Part shown: piece after piece, positions 1 through 4,807 of the stretch
Numbering within the stretch: position 1 is the first letter of the stretch
How the letters are laid out: the number at the start of each line of letters is the position of its first letter
Notes under the pieces: generated by a model
Told to the model about the DNA's origin: nothing
Database searches by the model: none
Seen by the model: only the letters and a program-made list of their open reading frames with translations
Origin: Anaerolineae bacterium
GTDB taxonomy: Bacteria; Chloroflexota; Anaerolineae; B4-G1; SLSP01
Reading direction: 5' to 3'
Assembly (NCBI GenBank): GCA_016927095.1
Contig: JAFGNI010000164.1
Span: 1 to 6,391, forward strand
DNA length: 6,391 nt
Made by a program: the position numbers and the translations under genes

Positions 1-754
1 ACTTCCCCATCGCCCGCAGTGCCGCGAGGCTCCGCCGGCATGACTCCAGCGGCGGGTACGGGTAGTTCTCCTGCTCGACGATGTACCACTCGGTGGCACC
101 CTGGCCCTCGATCACGTCGAAAACCTCCTGCCAGGCGACGTCGCCGTCACCAATGACGACCAGCTCTTTGTCGTGCGCGTACTCCTTCAGATGGACGGTC
201 AGCGAGCGGCCCGGATAGCGCTTGAGGACGGCGATAGGATCGGCGCCGCCGTGTAGGGCGTTTCCCAGGTCGAGCTGCATCACCACGCGGTCCGTCGTGT
301 TGCCGAACAGGATGTCCCAGCCACACGCACCGTTCTCCAGCGTCTCAAACTCCACGGTGTGGTTGTGGTAGCCGGTGTACATCCCCTCGGGCTTCAGCTT
401 CTCGCCGATCTCGTTGAAGACATCGGCGGTCCGCCGCCAAGCCTCCGCCGAGTCGCGGTACTCGGGCGGCAAGCCCGGCACCACCAGGTACTTGTTGCCC
501 AGCGTCTGGTTGAAGGCGACCGTCTTTGCCAGCTCGTCGCCCAGCAGCGTGCTGATCGCTGTGTGGCACCCCGCGGCCTTCAAGCCCAGGCCGTCGAGCA
601 TCGTCCGGATCGTCTTGGCGTCGTAGCCGTAGTAGCCGGCAAAATCGACGCCCTCGTAGCCCATCTCGGCTACCGCCTTCAGCGTCGCTGGTAGATCCTC
701 CTGGCACGCCTCACGGACAGAATACAACTGCAAAGCGATGGGAATGCGGTTCAT
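1..754 (-). CDS. Sugar phosphate isomerase/epimerase family TIM-barrel protein (3' end at window edge)
   Basis: The 251 readable codons begin at an ATG (754-752) with an AAGGAGGT Shine-Dalgarno element 4 nt upstream. The protein opens with LQLYSVR (residues 8-14) and GYEGVDFAG (32-40), typical of the xylose isomerase-like TIM-barrel family (COG1082, PF01261). Further family motifs are GYHNHTVEF (128-136), LDLGN (161-165), VHLKE (187-191) and WYIVEQE (223-229). The likely divalent metal ligands are E135, D162, H188 and E227. Members isomerise or epimerise sugars, inositol derivatives or keto-sugars; the substrate here cannot be told. There is no signal peptide, so it is probably cytoplasmic. 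The last readable codons give A-M-G-K and the next codon begins with T, so a stop may lie just outside and the protein is probably almost complete. It is transcribed divergently from the VIT1-like gene; any operon partners lie to the left, outside the window. Confidence 0.9.
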   Translation of the reverse strand, partial: MNRIPIALQLYSVREACQEDLPATLKAVAEMGYEGVDFAGYYGYDAKTIRTMLDGLGLKAAGCHTAISTLLGDELAKTVAFNQTLGNKYLVVPGLPPEYRDSAEAWRRTADVFNEIGEKLKPEGMYTGYHNHTVEFETLENGACGWDILFGNTTDRVVMQLDLGNALHGGADPIAVLKRYPGRSLTVHLKEYAHDKELVVIGDGDVAWQEVFDVIEGQGATEWYIVEQENYPYPPLESCRRSLAALRAMGK

Positions 755-775
755 GGTTACCTCCTTGATGTTCAA

Positions 776-804
776 CCTATTCTCTGCGTTGGAAACGACC
801 TCAA
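776..804 (-). promoter_or_regulatory. Weak candidate promoter for the sugar isomerase gene
   Basis: On the minus strand TTGAGG (804-799) and AATAGG (781-776) are separated by 17 bp, about 20 bp before the start codon. The -35 matches the sigma-70 consensus at four positions and the -10 at only three. A transcript from here would have a very short leader containing just the Shine-Dalgarno. This is a guess from spacing. Confidence 0.2.
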
Positions 805-832
805 CCATCAACAGTCACGAGTCACAAGTCAT
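800..832 (-). repeat. Degenerate 7-bp tandem repeat upstream of the isomerase gene
   Basis: Read on the minus strand, the stretch splits into GACTTGT, GACTCGT, GACTGTT, GATGGTT and then GAGG. That is four to five units with a 7-bp period and a constant GA start. It begins about 46 bp upstream of the isomerase ATG. It resembles in style, but not in unit, the octamer arrays at other gene junctions in this window. Confidence 0.55.
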
Positions 833-1131
833 GTTCGGCTGCGGCCCTGACTCGAGACTTTCGGCGCAGGACTTGCGACCACGGCGCTGTTGCCTCGTCA
901 AACGACCTTCGCACTGTGATGATCCTCAGTCTACGCCAACTCCGGGAAAAACGAAACTGCTTCGCCCCCGCGGCTTCGCTCGTAATGCCAACAGCATCAC
1001 CAGGTGCTACGGTCATGCCCAGCCCGCCGTCGCTATCCCCGCCTGCCGCCTAGGGCTGTCGCATTTCACCTCAAGTCAGCCACCGATAGCTCTTCTTGAG
1101 TTTCAAATGCGATTGGCCCTGGCCTGCCGCC

Positions 1132-1159
1132 TTGCTTTCAGCGGATCTACCATTACAAT
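1132..1159 (+). promoter_or_regulatory. Candidate sigma-70-like promoter under a dyad
   Basis: TACAAT (1154-1159) is one mismatch from the -10 consensus. A weak TTGCTT (1132-1137) lies 16 bp upstream. The -10 sits inside the perfect inverted repeat at 1147-1164. If used, it would drive the VIT1-like gene with a leader of roughly 250 nt. The -35 is poor, so the call rests mainly on the -10 and its overlap with the dyad. Confidence 0.3.
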
Positions 1160-1164
1160 GGTAG
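1147..1164. promoter_or_regulatory. Perfect 8-bp inverted repeat, possible operator
   Basis: CTACCATT-AC-AATGGTAG is a perfect dyad with 8-bp arms and a 2-bp centre. It stands out as AT-richer than its surroundings. The size and tight centre suit a dimeric helix-turn-helix repressor such as a GntR, TetR or MarR type. Its overlap with a possible -10 box suggests repression by blocking the promoter. No run of T follows, so it is not a terminator. No regulator gene lies in the window. Confidence 0.45.
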
Positions 1165-1230
1165 TAGTGCTTACTTGTGTGATCCTGAAGGACGATGGAC
1201 GTAGACCCTTCTGAACAGCTGTGGACTTGG

Positions 1231-1263
1231 CGTGCCGGCCCACCCGACGGTGCCCGTGGCACG
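1231..1263 (+). other. Potential stem-loop in the long leader of the VIT1-like gene
   Basis: The outer arms CGTGCC (1231-1236) and GGCACG (1258-1263) pair perfectly, and inside them CACC-CGAC-GGTG (1241-1252) can form a second helix with a four-base loop. An asymmetric internal loop separates the two. No U-tract follows. It could be part of a structured leader, or chance in GC-rich DNA. Confidence 0.25.
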
Positions 1264-1413
1264 CGCTCTGGGGCCCTCCCAAGTACAAAGACCACGTTGT
1301 CGCGAAACGAACCCACTTTCTCGCCTCGCTTGTGTGTCCCCCTGCCTGTGATGCGTTGGTCAAGATTCCAGTCCTAATCCTAGTTATGCCGCAAAGGAGA
1401 TAGCAACTTAGTC

Positions 1414-2013
1414 ATGTCACCCCTGCAAAGCCGGCTTGCCAAACTGAGAGAGTACAGCGAGCTGTCGGAGGCCGGACAGATCGCGCGCCGGGCCTTCGCC
1501 AACAACTCCTTCGATGGCGTCCTTACCATGATCGGCGTCGTCATGGGCAGCTTCGTCGTCGGTGTCCAGGACCCGAAGGTCGTGCTCGTCACCGGCCTCT
1601 CCACCGCGCTGGCGATCGGCATCTCCGGCGCCTGGGGCGCCTACTTGACGGAGTCCGCGGAGCGGCGTCACGAGATGACAGAACTCGAGCGCTTCACGCT
1701 GACAGAGCTGCACGATACCAAGATCGGCCGGGCCTCCAGGGCCGCGGTCTGGATGGTTGCGACGGTCGATGGGCTCTCGCCTTTCCTGGCGGCACTCCTC
1801 GTCGTCGTGCCTTTCTTCTTCGCCGCTCTGTTGCCCTCTGTTGCCATCGCCTACTACGCCTCGATCGGGATGGCTCTCATTGCCCTTTTCGGCTTGGGTA
1901 TCTACCTTGGCAATATCGCCAAGGAGAACGTTCTCGTCCTAGGGGTGAAGACTGCCTTCGCCGGCGTCGTCTGTATGGCCCTCAGCGTCTTCCTGGAGAG
2001 CATCTCGGGCTAG
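1414..2013 (+). CDS. VIT1/CCC1-like Fe2+/Mn2+ transporter family membrane protein
   Basis: The 199-residue protein has about five hydrophobic segments (roughly 34-50, 55-77, 111-135, 141-165 and 172-196). The N-terminal FANNSFDGVLTMIGVVMG stretch (28-45) matches the first-helix signature of the VIT1/CCC1 family, whose conserved Asp (here D34) belongs to the metal pathway. Family members move Fe2+ or Mn2+ out of the cytosol, usually by proton exchange. The linker between helices 2 and 3 (79-110) is short and rich in Glu and His (E80, E83, H86, E87, E90, E92, E98, H100), consistent with a reduced metal-binding helix. The size resembles the short bacterial and archaeal forms (TIGR00267-like). 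The AAGGAG at 1394-1399 is 14 nt from the ATG, unusually far, but no alternative in-frame start lies closer. The gene is probably co-transcribed with the UroD-like gene 38 bp downstream. Family is well supported; the transported metal is inferred. Confidence 0.8.
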   Translation: MSPLQSRLAKLREYSELSEAGQIARRAFANNSFDGVLTMIGVVMGSFVVGVQDPKVVLVTGLSTALAIGISGAWGAYLTESAERRHEMTELERFTLTELHDTKIGRASRAAVWMVATVDGLSPFLAALLVVVPFFFAALLPSVAIAYYASIGMALIALFGLGIYLGNIAKENVLVLGVKTAFAGVVCMALSVFLESISG

Positions 2014-2051
2014 TCCAGCAGTGTAGGTGCGGCCCAGAGGGAACGCAGGCC

Positions 2052-3038
2052 ATGACGCCCCGCGAACGCGTGTTCGCCGCGCTGCATCACCGGCCGGCCG
2101 ACCGCGTCCCCCGGTTCGAGATCTGGATTGACGCGCTCTTCGACGAGCTGGGCTGTCCCGACCCCGTCGGTGTCTATGCTGCGCTCGGACAGGACTGTGT
2201 GATGATGCCGTCGCAGCTGCCGCCGGGCAGCAATGCCTGGCGGACCGGCGTCGATGAATGGGGTCGCATTTGGCAGGATGGCACCTATGCCGGCGGCGCT
2301 GTCGACACGCTTGACGATCTCAAACGCTACACGCCGCCGCTCCGCCTGGTCGAGCGGCGTTTCGACGTCGCGCGCGTGCGAGCCGCGCGCGAGGCCTATC
2401 CGGATCACGTCCTGATCTTCGGCACCCACAATGGCCCATTCACCGCCGGCTACATGGCGATGGGCTTTGAGCGCTTCTTCCTGCGCTGTGTCGACGATCC
2501 GGGCTTCGTTCACCGGCTTCTGGAGGCACGCACCGACTGGGCCGTCGCCGTCTACCAGCGCGCCATCGCCCTCGGCGCCGAGGTCCTGGTGCTTGGCGAT
2601 GACGCCGGCAGCACCAAGGGGCCGATGATCCCGCCGGGGCTCTGGCGCGATCTCGTCCTGCCCTACCACCGGCGCATGGTCGCGGCGCTGGATGTGCCTG
2701 TGCTCTGGCATAGCGATGGTAACATCGCCGCGCTGCTGCCGGTGGCGATTGAGGCCGGCTTTGTTGGGGTGCACGGTCTCGATCCCATCGCCGGCATGGA
2801 CCTAGCCGCGATCCGGGCGGCGTTTGGCGGTCAGTTGGTCCTAGCCGGCAACGTCGATGTCCGCGTCCTATGCCATGAGGACCTCACCGCCGTGCGGGCC
2901 GAGGTCGACCGCTGCCTGCTGGAAGGATCGGGCCCTGGGGGCGGCTATTTGCTTGCAACCTGCAACAGCATCTTCGCCGGGATGGACGCCGTTGCCGTGG
3001 CAGAGTACTTCAGGTACAGCAGCAGCCTAGCGACCTAG
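2052..3038 (+). CDS. Uroporphyrinogen decarboxylase-superfamily protein (methyltransferase-like, not HemE)
   Basis: The 328-residue protein starts MTPRERVFAALHHRPADRVP, the usual opening of the UroD/MtaA-like TIM-barrel family (PF01208). Later motifs are LGDDAGSTKGPMIPP (181-195), WHSDGN (219-224), GVHGLDPIAGMDL (239-251), LAGNVD (264-269) and GGGYLLATCNSI (296-307). The Arg-rich substrate loop of true HemE near the N terminus is absent, so haem synthesis is unlikely. Relatives include corrinoid:coenzyme M methyltransferases, which bind zinc through His-x-Cys and a distal Cys. Here the equivalents appear to be H220-S-D222 and C304, so the first Cys is replaced by Asp. Many uncharacterised bacterial relatives share the HxDG form. 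AGAGGGA about 9 nt upstream supports the start. The protein looks soluble and cytoplasmic. Its TAG stop lies within an octamer repeat. Substrate unknown; a methyl-transfer role is inferred. Confidence 0.85.
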   Translation: MTPRERVFAALHHRPADRVPRFEIWIDALFDELGCPDPVGVYAALGQDCVMMPSQLPPGSNAWRTGVDEWGRIWQDGTYAGGAVDTLDDLKRYTPPLRLVERRFDVARVRAAREAYPDHVLIFGTHNGPFTAGYMAMGFERFFLRCVDDPGFVHRLLEARTDWAVAVYQRAIALGAEVLVLGDDAGSTKGPMIPPGLWRDLVLPYHRRMVAALDVPVLWHSDGNIAALLPVAIEAGFVGVHGLDPIAGMDLAAIRAAFGGQLVLAGNVDVRVLCHEDLTAVRAEVDRCLLEGSGPGGGYLLATCNSIFAGMDAVAVAEYFRYSSSLAT

Positions 3039-3107
3039 CGTACCCGTTTCGGCGGGCTTTGGCGCCCATTCGCCTACTCGCTCATTCGCTGATTCGTTGG
3101 TTCTTTG
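3026..3107 (+). repeat. Degenerate octamer tandem array spanning the UroD-like / YdeI gene junction
   Basis: The clear core is five units at 3068-3107: ATTCGCCT, ACTCGCTC, ATTCGCTG, ATTCGTTG and GTTCTTTG, with CGCT-like cores at exactly 8-bp steps (3071, 3079, 3087, 3095, 3103). Two more units, TAGCGACC and TAGCGTAC (3028-3043), keep the same register, as does a CGCC at 3063. Positions 3044-3059 fit poorly. The left units encode the last residues and the stop of the UroD-like gene. The right end lies just before the GGGAGG of the YdeI gene. Positions 3076-3095 match 6282-6301 exactly in inverted orientation. Confidence 0.8.
3043..3060 (+). terminator. Weak terminator-like hairpin after the UroD-like gene
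   Basis: CCCG (3043-3046) and CGGG (3053-3056) can pair around a 6-nt loop and are followed by CTTT. The stem is only 4 bp and the T-run is short, so this is marginal and might be fortuitous within the repeat region. Confidence 0.2.
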
Positions 3108-3120
3108 CGGGAGGACACCG

Positions 3121-3684
3121 ATGACTGAAGCCTCGATGCGGCTACGCTTCCACGATCGTGCATCCTGGCGCGCCTGGTTGCAGACGAACCACCGGCAGTC
3201 CGACTCGGTCTGGGTCGTGATCAACAAGAAGGCCACGCCGGCGCCGGGCTTGCCATACGAGGACGCCGTCGAGGAGGCGCTCTGCTTCGGATGGATCGAC
3301 AGCACGCTCAATACCATGGACGATCGCACCTATGCCCTGCGCTTCAGCCCCCGCCGGGCCAACAGCATCTGGTCTGAGTCCAACAAGGCCCGCGTGGCGC
3401 GCTTGATCGCAGACGGGCTGATGGCACCATCTGGTTTTGCCGCCATCGAGGAGGGCAAGGCCAACGGTCAGTGGGACGCCGTGGCTGAGCGGGAGGATGT
3501 AGATACAGTACCGCCCGACCTTGAGGCCGCGCTAGCCGTGCGCGAAGGTGCCGTCGACGCCTACGCAACCCTTTCCCCTTCCCGCCGCAAGCAACTCCTC
3601 TACTGGCTAGCCAGCGCCAAGCGTCCCGAGACCCGCGCCCGGCGCATCGAACAGATCGTCGCGGAGGCGATAAAAGGCCTTTGA
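3121..3684 (+). CDS. YdeI/OmpD-associated (OmdA) family protein
   Basis: The 187-residue protein carries the signature of the YdeI/OmdA family (PF13376). It has SVWVVINKKATPAPGLPYEDAV near the N terminus (with DAVEEALCFGWIDS at 48-61), then RFSPRRANSIWSESNKARV (74-92), and a C-terminal YWLASAKRPETRARRIEQIV (161-180). In enterobacteria the family is linked to resistance to antimicrobial peptides and to OmpD; its biochemical activity is not well defined. There is no signal peptide or membrane segment, so it is likely cytoplasmic. I chose ATG 3121 because GGAGG lies 6 nt upstream. An upstream in-frame TTG at 3097 is inside the octamer array and has no ribosome binding site. The last codons and TGA stop are inside a long hairpin. 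The gene may have its own promoter, since the array separates it from the gene before. Confidence 0.88.
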   Translation: MTEASMRLRFHDRASWRAWLQTNHRQSDSVWVVINKKATPAPGLPYEDAVEEALCFGWIDSTLNTMDDRTYALRFSPRRANSIWSESNKARVARLIADGLMAPSGFAAIEEGKANGQWDAVAEREDVDTVPPDLEAALAVREGAVDAYATLSPSRRKQLLYWLASAKRPETRARRIEQIVAEAIKGL

Positions 3685-3709
3685 GGTTTCGGAGAACTTC
3701 AAAGGTCTT
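3674..3709. terminator. Bidirectional terminator hairpin between convergent genes, overlapping the YdeI stop
   Basis: Positions 3674-3688 pair with 3695-3709 as a 15-bp stem with two G-U pairs around a 6-nt loop (TCGGAG). The TGA stop of the YdeI-like gene (3682-3684) is in the left arm. In the plus direction the stem is strong but the T-run is short (TCTTG). In the minus direction two pairs become A-C mismatches, but the stem is followed by CCTTTTATC, a better U-tract. It could therefore end both the YdeI-like transcript and the converging symporter-hydrolase transcript. Confidence 0.7.
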
Positions 3710-3716
3710 GCGGTAG

Positions 3717-3764
3717 CCCTCGCTACGACGCTAAGTCGCTACGCCGCTAGGACGCTAGGACGCT
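3717..3764. repeat. Six-unit octamer tandem array at the 3' end of the serine hydrolase gene
   Basis: On the plus strand CGCT occurs at exactly 8-bp intervals six times (3721, 3729, 3737, 3745, 3753, 3761). The units are CCCTCGCT, ACGACGCT, AAGTCGCT, ACGCCGCT, AGGACGCT and AGGACGCT; the last two are identical. On the minus strand the unit reads TCCTAGCG. The array runs into the serine hydrolase coding region and provides its TAG stop (3757-3755) and last codons. Confidence 0.85.
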
Positions 3765-4777
3765 GTCCTGATCGTCTCCAAGATGGGCCAAGCCCCGCCG
3801 GTGGTGTTCGAGATCACTGTGACCTCCAGGTCGCGGGCCAGATTCCGGCCTGAGCGGAAAGAGACGCCGGCATCGCAGCCCTCGATGTAGTGCTCGCGCG
3901 TTCCTGCACCATCATCATAGATCCAGATGCCGTGGCCGTAGAAGGCGTGCTCGCCCTCGGACTCGGCTCGCGCATGAGGTTCCGTGAACAGCGCCACCAA
4001 GGCAGGCGCCACGATCCTCTCACCCCAAAACGCTTGCCAGAGCTGCGTCATATCGTCCAGCGTCGTGTAGGCACCGCCATCCGAGGCGCCGATGATCGGT
4101 AGGTTGTAGATGTTCGTGCGCCAGCCATCCTCTTCGTCAATGTAACCCCAGGCCGTCTCCCCGGGCAGCCGGTTGAAGGCGTAGAAACCGGAATGCATCA
4201 TCCCGGCGGGGCGGAGTACCTCTTCGGTGACGAAATCCCGGTAGGCGCGCCCGGTCAGTGCCTCAATGGCGATGCCCAGCGCAATGTAGCCGCCGTTTGA
4301 GTACGAGAAGCGCGTGCCCGGCGCGAACTTCATCGGTCCCTTGGGGAAAACGGCGAGGTAGTCACGCGGTCCCCGGAGCTGTGACCACGGCACGCCAACA
4401 CTGAAGTTGTCGAAGTCGTCGGCGAGCTCCTCATCGTAGTAGTCGGGGATACCCGAGGTGTGGGTGAGCAGGTGTTGGATCGTAATCTCTGGCGCGTACT
4501 GGTCGAATCCCAGGTCGACGACATCACAGAGTCGGGTGTCGAGAGCGACTGTGCCGGCTTCGATCAGCTTTCCGACGGCGAGGGCCGTGAAGAACTTGGT
4601 CCCCGAAGCGATCCCGAACCTCGTGGTCACTGTGTTGGGCAGGCGGTTGGCCCGGTCGGCGTATCCCGCAGCGACCTCATAGACCGTCTGGCCCGCAAGC
4701 CTGATGCGGACCACGCCGGAGAAGTCGTGGTCCGCGATCGTGGCGCCAATCTGTTCTCTTAGCCGTGCCAAATCCAT
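3755..4777 (-). CDS. Serine beta-lactamase-like hydrolase (class C / PBP fold)
   Basis: The 340-residue protein has the beta-lactamase/D-peptidase fold (PF00144). It shows the nucleophile motif S58-G-T-K61, the LLTHTSGIPDY stretch (103-113), and Y159-S-N161 for general base chemistry. A SDGGAYTTLDDM segment (232-243) corresponds to the usual SAGGL..T..DM. The third-motif region reads E299-GCDAGVSF-307, where relatives usually have HxG or KTG followed by PGF. No signal peptide or lipobox is visible, so it is probably cytoplasmic. This favours an esterase, amidase or peptidase role over periplasmic drug resistance. A GGGAGGG about 12 nt upstream supports the start. It lies 24 bp after the GPH symporter stop, so both probably share a transcript, and it might act on the imported compound. 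Its stop codon is inside an octamer array. Family assignment is firm; substrate unknown. Confidence 0.88.
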   Translation of the reverse strand: MDLARLREQIGATIADHDFSGVVRIRLAGQTVYEVAAGYADRANRLPNTVTTRFGIASGTKFFTALAVGKLIEAGTVALDTRLCDVVDLGFDQYAPEITIQHLLTHTSGIPDYYDEELADDFDNFSVGVPWSQLRGPRDYLAVFPKGPMKFAPGTRFSYSNGGYIALGIAIEALTGRAYRDFVTEEVLRPAGMMHSGFYAFNRLPGETAWGYIDEEDGWRTNIYNLPIIGASDGGAYTTLDDMTQLWQAFWGERIVAPALVALFTEPHARAESEGEHAFYGHGIWIYDDGAGTREHYIEGCDAGVSFRSGRNLARDLEVTVISNTTGGAWPILETIRTAS

Positions 4778-4787
4778 CGCGTCTTTC

Positions 4788-4807
4788 GCCCTCCCTATCC
4801 CCTAGCC
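4788..4807 (-). repeat. Short G-rich heptamer repeat at the symporter / hydrolase junction
   Basis: On the minus strand the junction reads GGGCTAG, GGGATAG, GGAGGG, a 7-bp period of about three units. The first TAG is the stop of the symporter gene and the last unit forms the Shine-Dalgarno of the hydrolase gene. It is short enough to be chance, but it parallels the stop-containing repeats elsewhere in the window. Confidence 0.4.

Larger units (their letters stand above)
755..1413. other. 659-bp divergent intergenic region without a credible gene
   Basis: This spacer separates two divergently transcribed genes. The open frames in it (for example 738-1214 on plus, 822-1016 and 1071-1316 on minus) lack convincing Shine-Dalgarno sequences, are rich in Arg, Ser and Pro, and resemble no family I know. 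Its supportable contents are the heptamer repeat at 800-832, a dyad with a possible promoter around 1132-1164, and a potential stem-loop at 1231-1263. An 11-bp direct repeat (GCCTGCCGCCT at 1041-1051 and 1122-1132) also occurs. The region is long enough for a regulated 5' leader or a small RNA, but nothing in the sequence proves either. Confidence 0.6.

Noticed and set aside
952..985. GCTTCG direct repeats around CCCCCGCG as a hairpin
   Set aside because: The copies are direct, not inverted, and cannot form a stable stem; likely composition-driven.
822..1016. 64-codon minus-strand frame
   Set aside because: It has no convincing ribosome binding site, an Arg-rich product without a recognisable motif, and it overlaps the heptamer repeat.
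738..1214. 158-codon open frame on plus in the intergenic region
   Set aside because: It starts inside the isomerase gene on the other strand, has no Shine-Dalgarno, and its Arg/Pro/Ser-rich product shows no domain.
1071..1363. Two overlapping minus-strand frames of 81 and 86 codons
   Set aside because: They overlap in different frames, cross the dyad, and encode no recognisable motif.
1221..1403. 60-codon plus frame ending 10 bp before the VIT1-like start, considered as a leader peptide
   Set aside because: It has no Shine-Dalgarno, no regulatory codon runs and no known homology that I can recognise.
2010..2774. Long 254-codon open frame antisense to the UroD-like gene
   Set aside because: It is His/Arg/Ala-rich with no family resemblance, and lies fully opposite a gene with clear motifs; GC-rich codon bias explains it.
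3097..3120. Upstream TTG start for the YdeI-like protein
   Set aside because: The eight extra codons come from the octamer array and the ribosome binding site itself; GGAGG is correctly spaced for ATG 3121.
3717..3764. CRISPR array
   Set aside because: Units are 8 bp with no separate spacers and no cas genes nearby; this is a simple short tandem repeat.
4460..4762. 100-codon plus frame opposite the hydrolase gene
   Set aside because: It is antisense to conserved catalytic motifs, with no ribosome binding site or domain.
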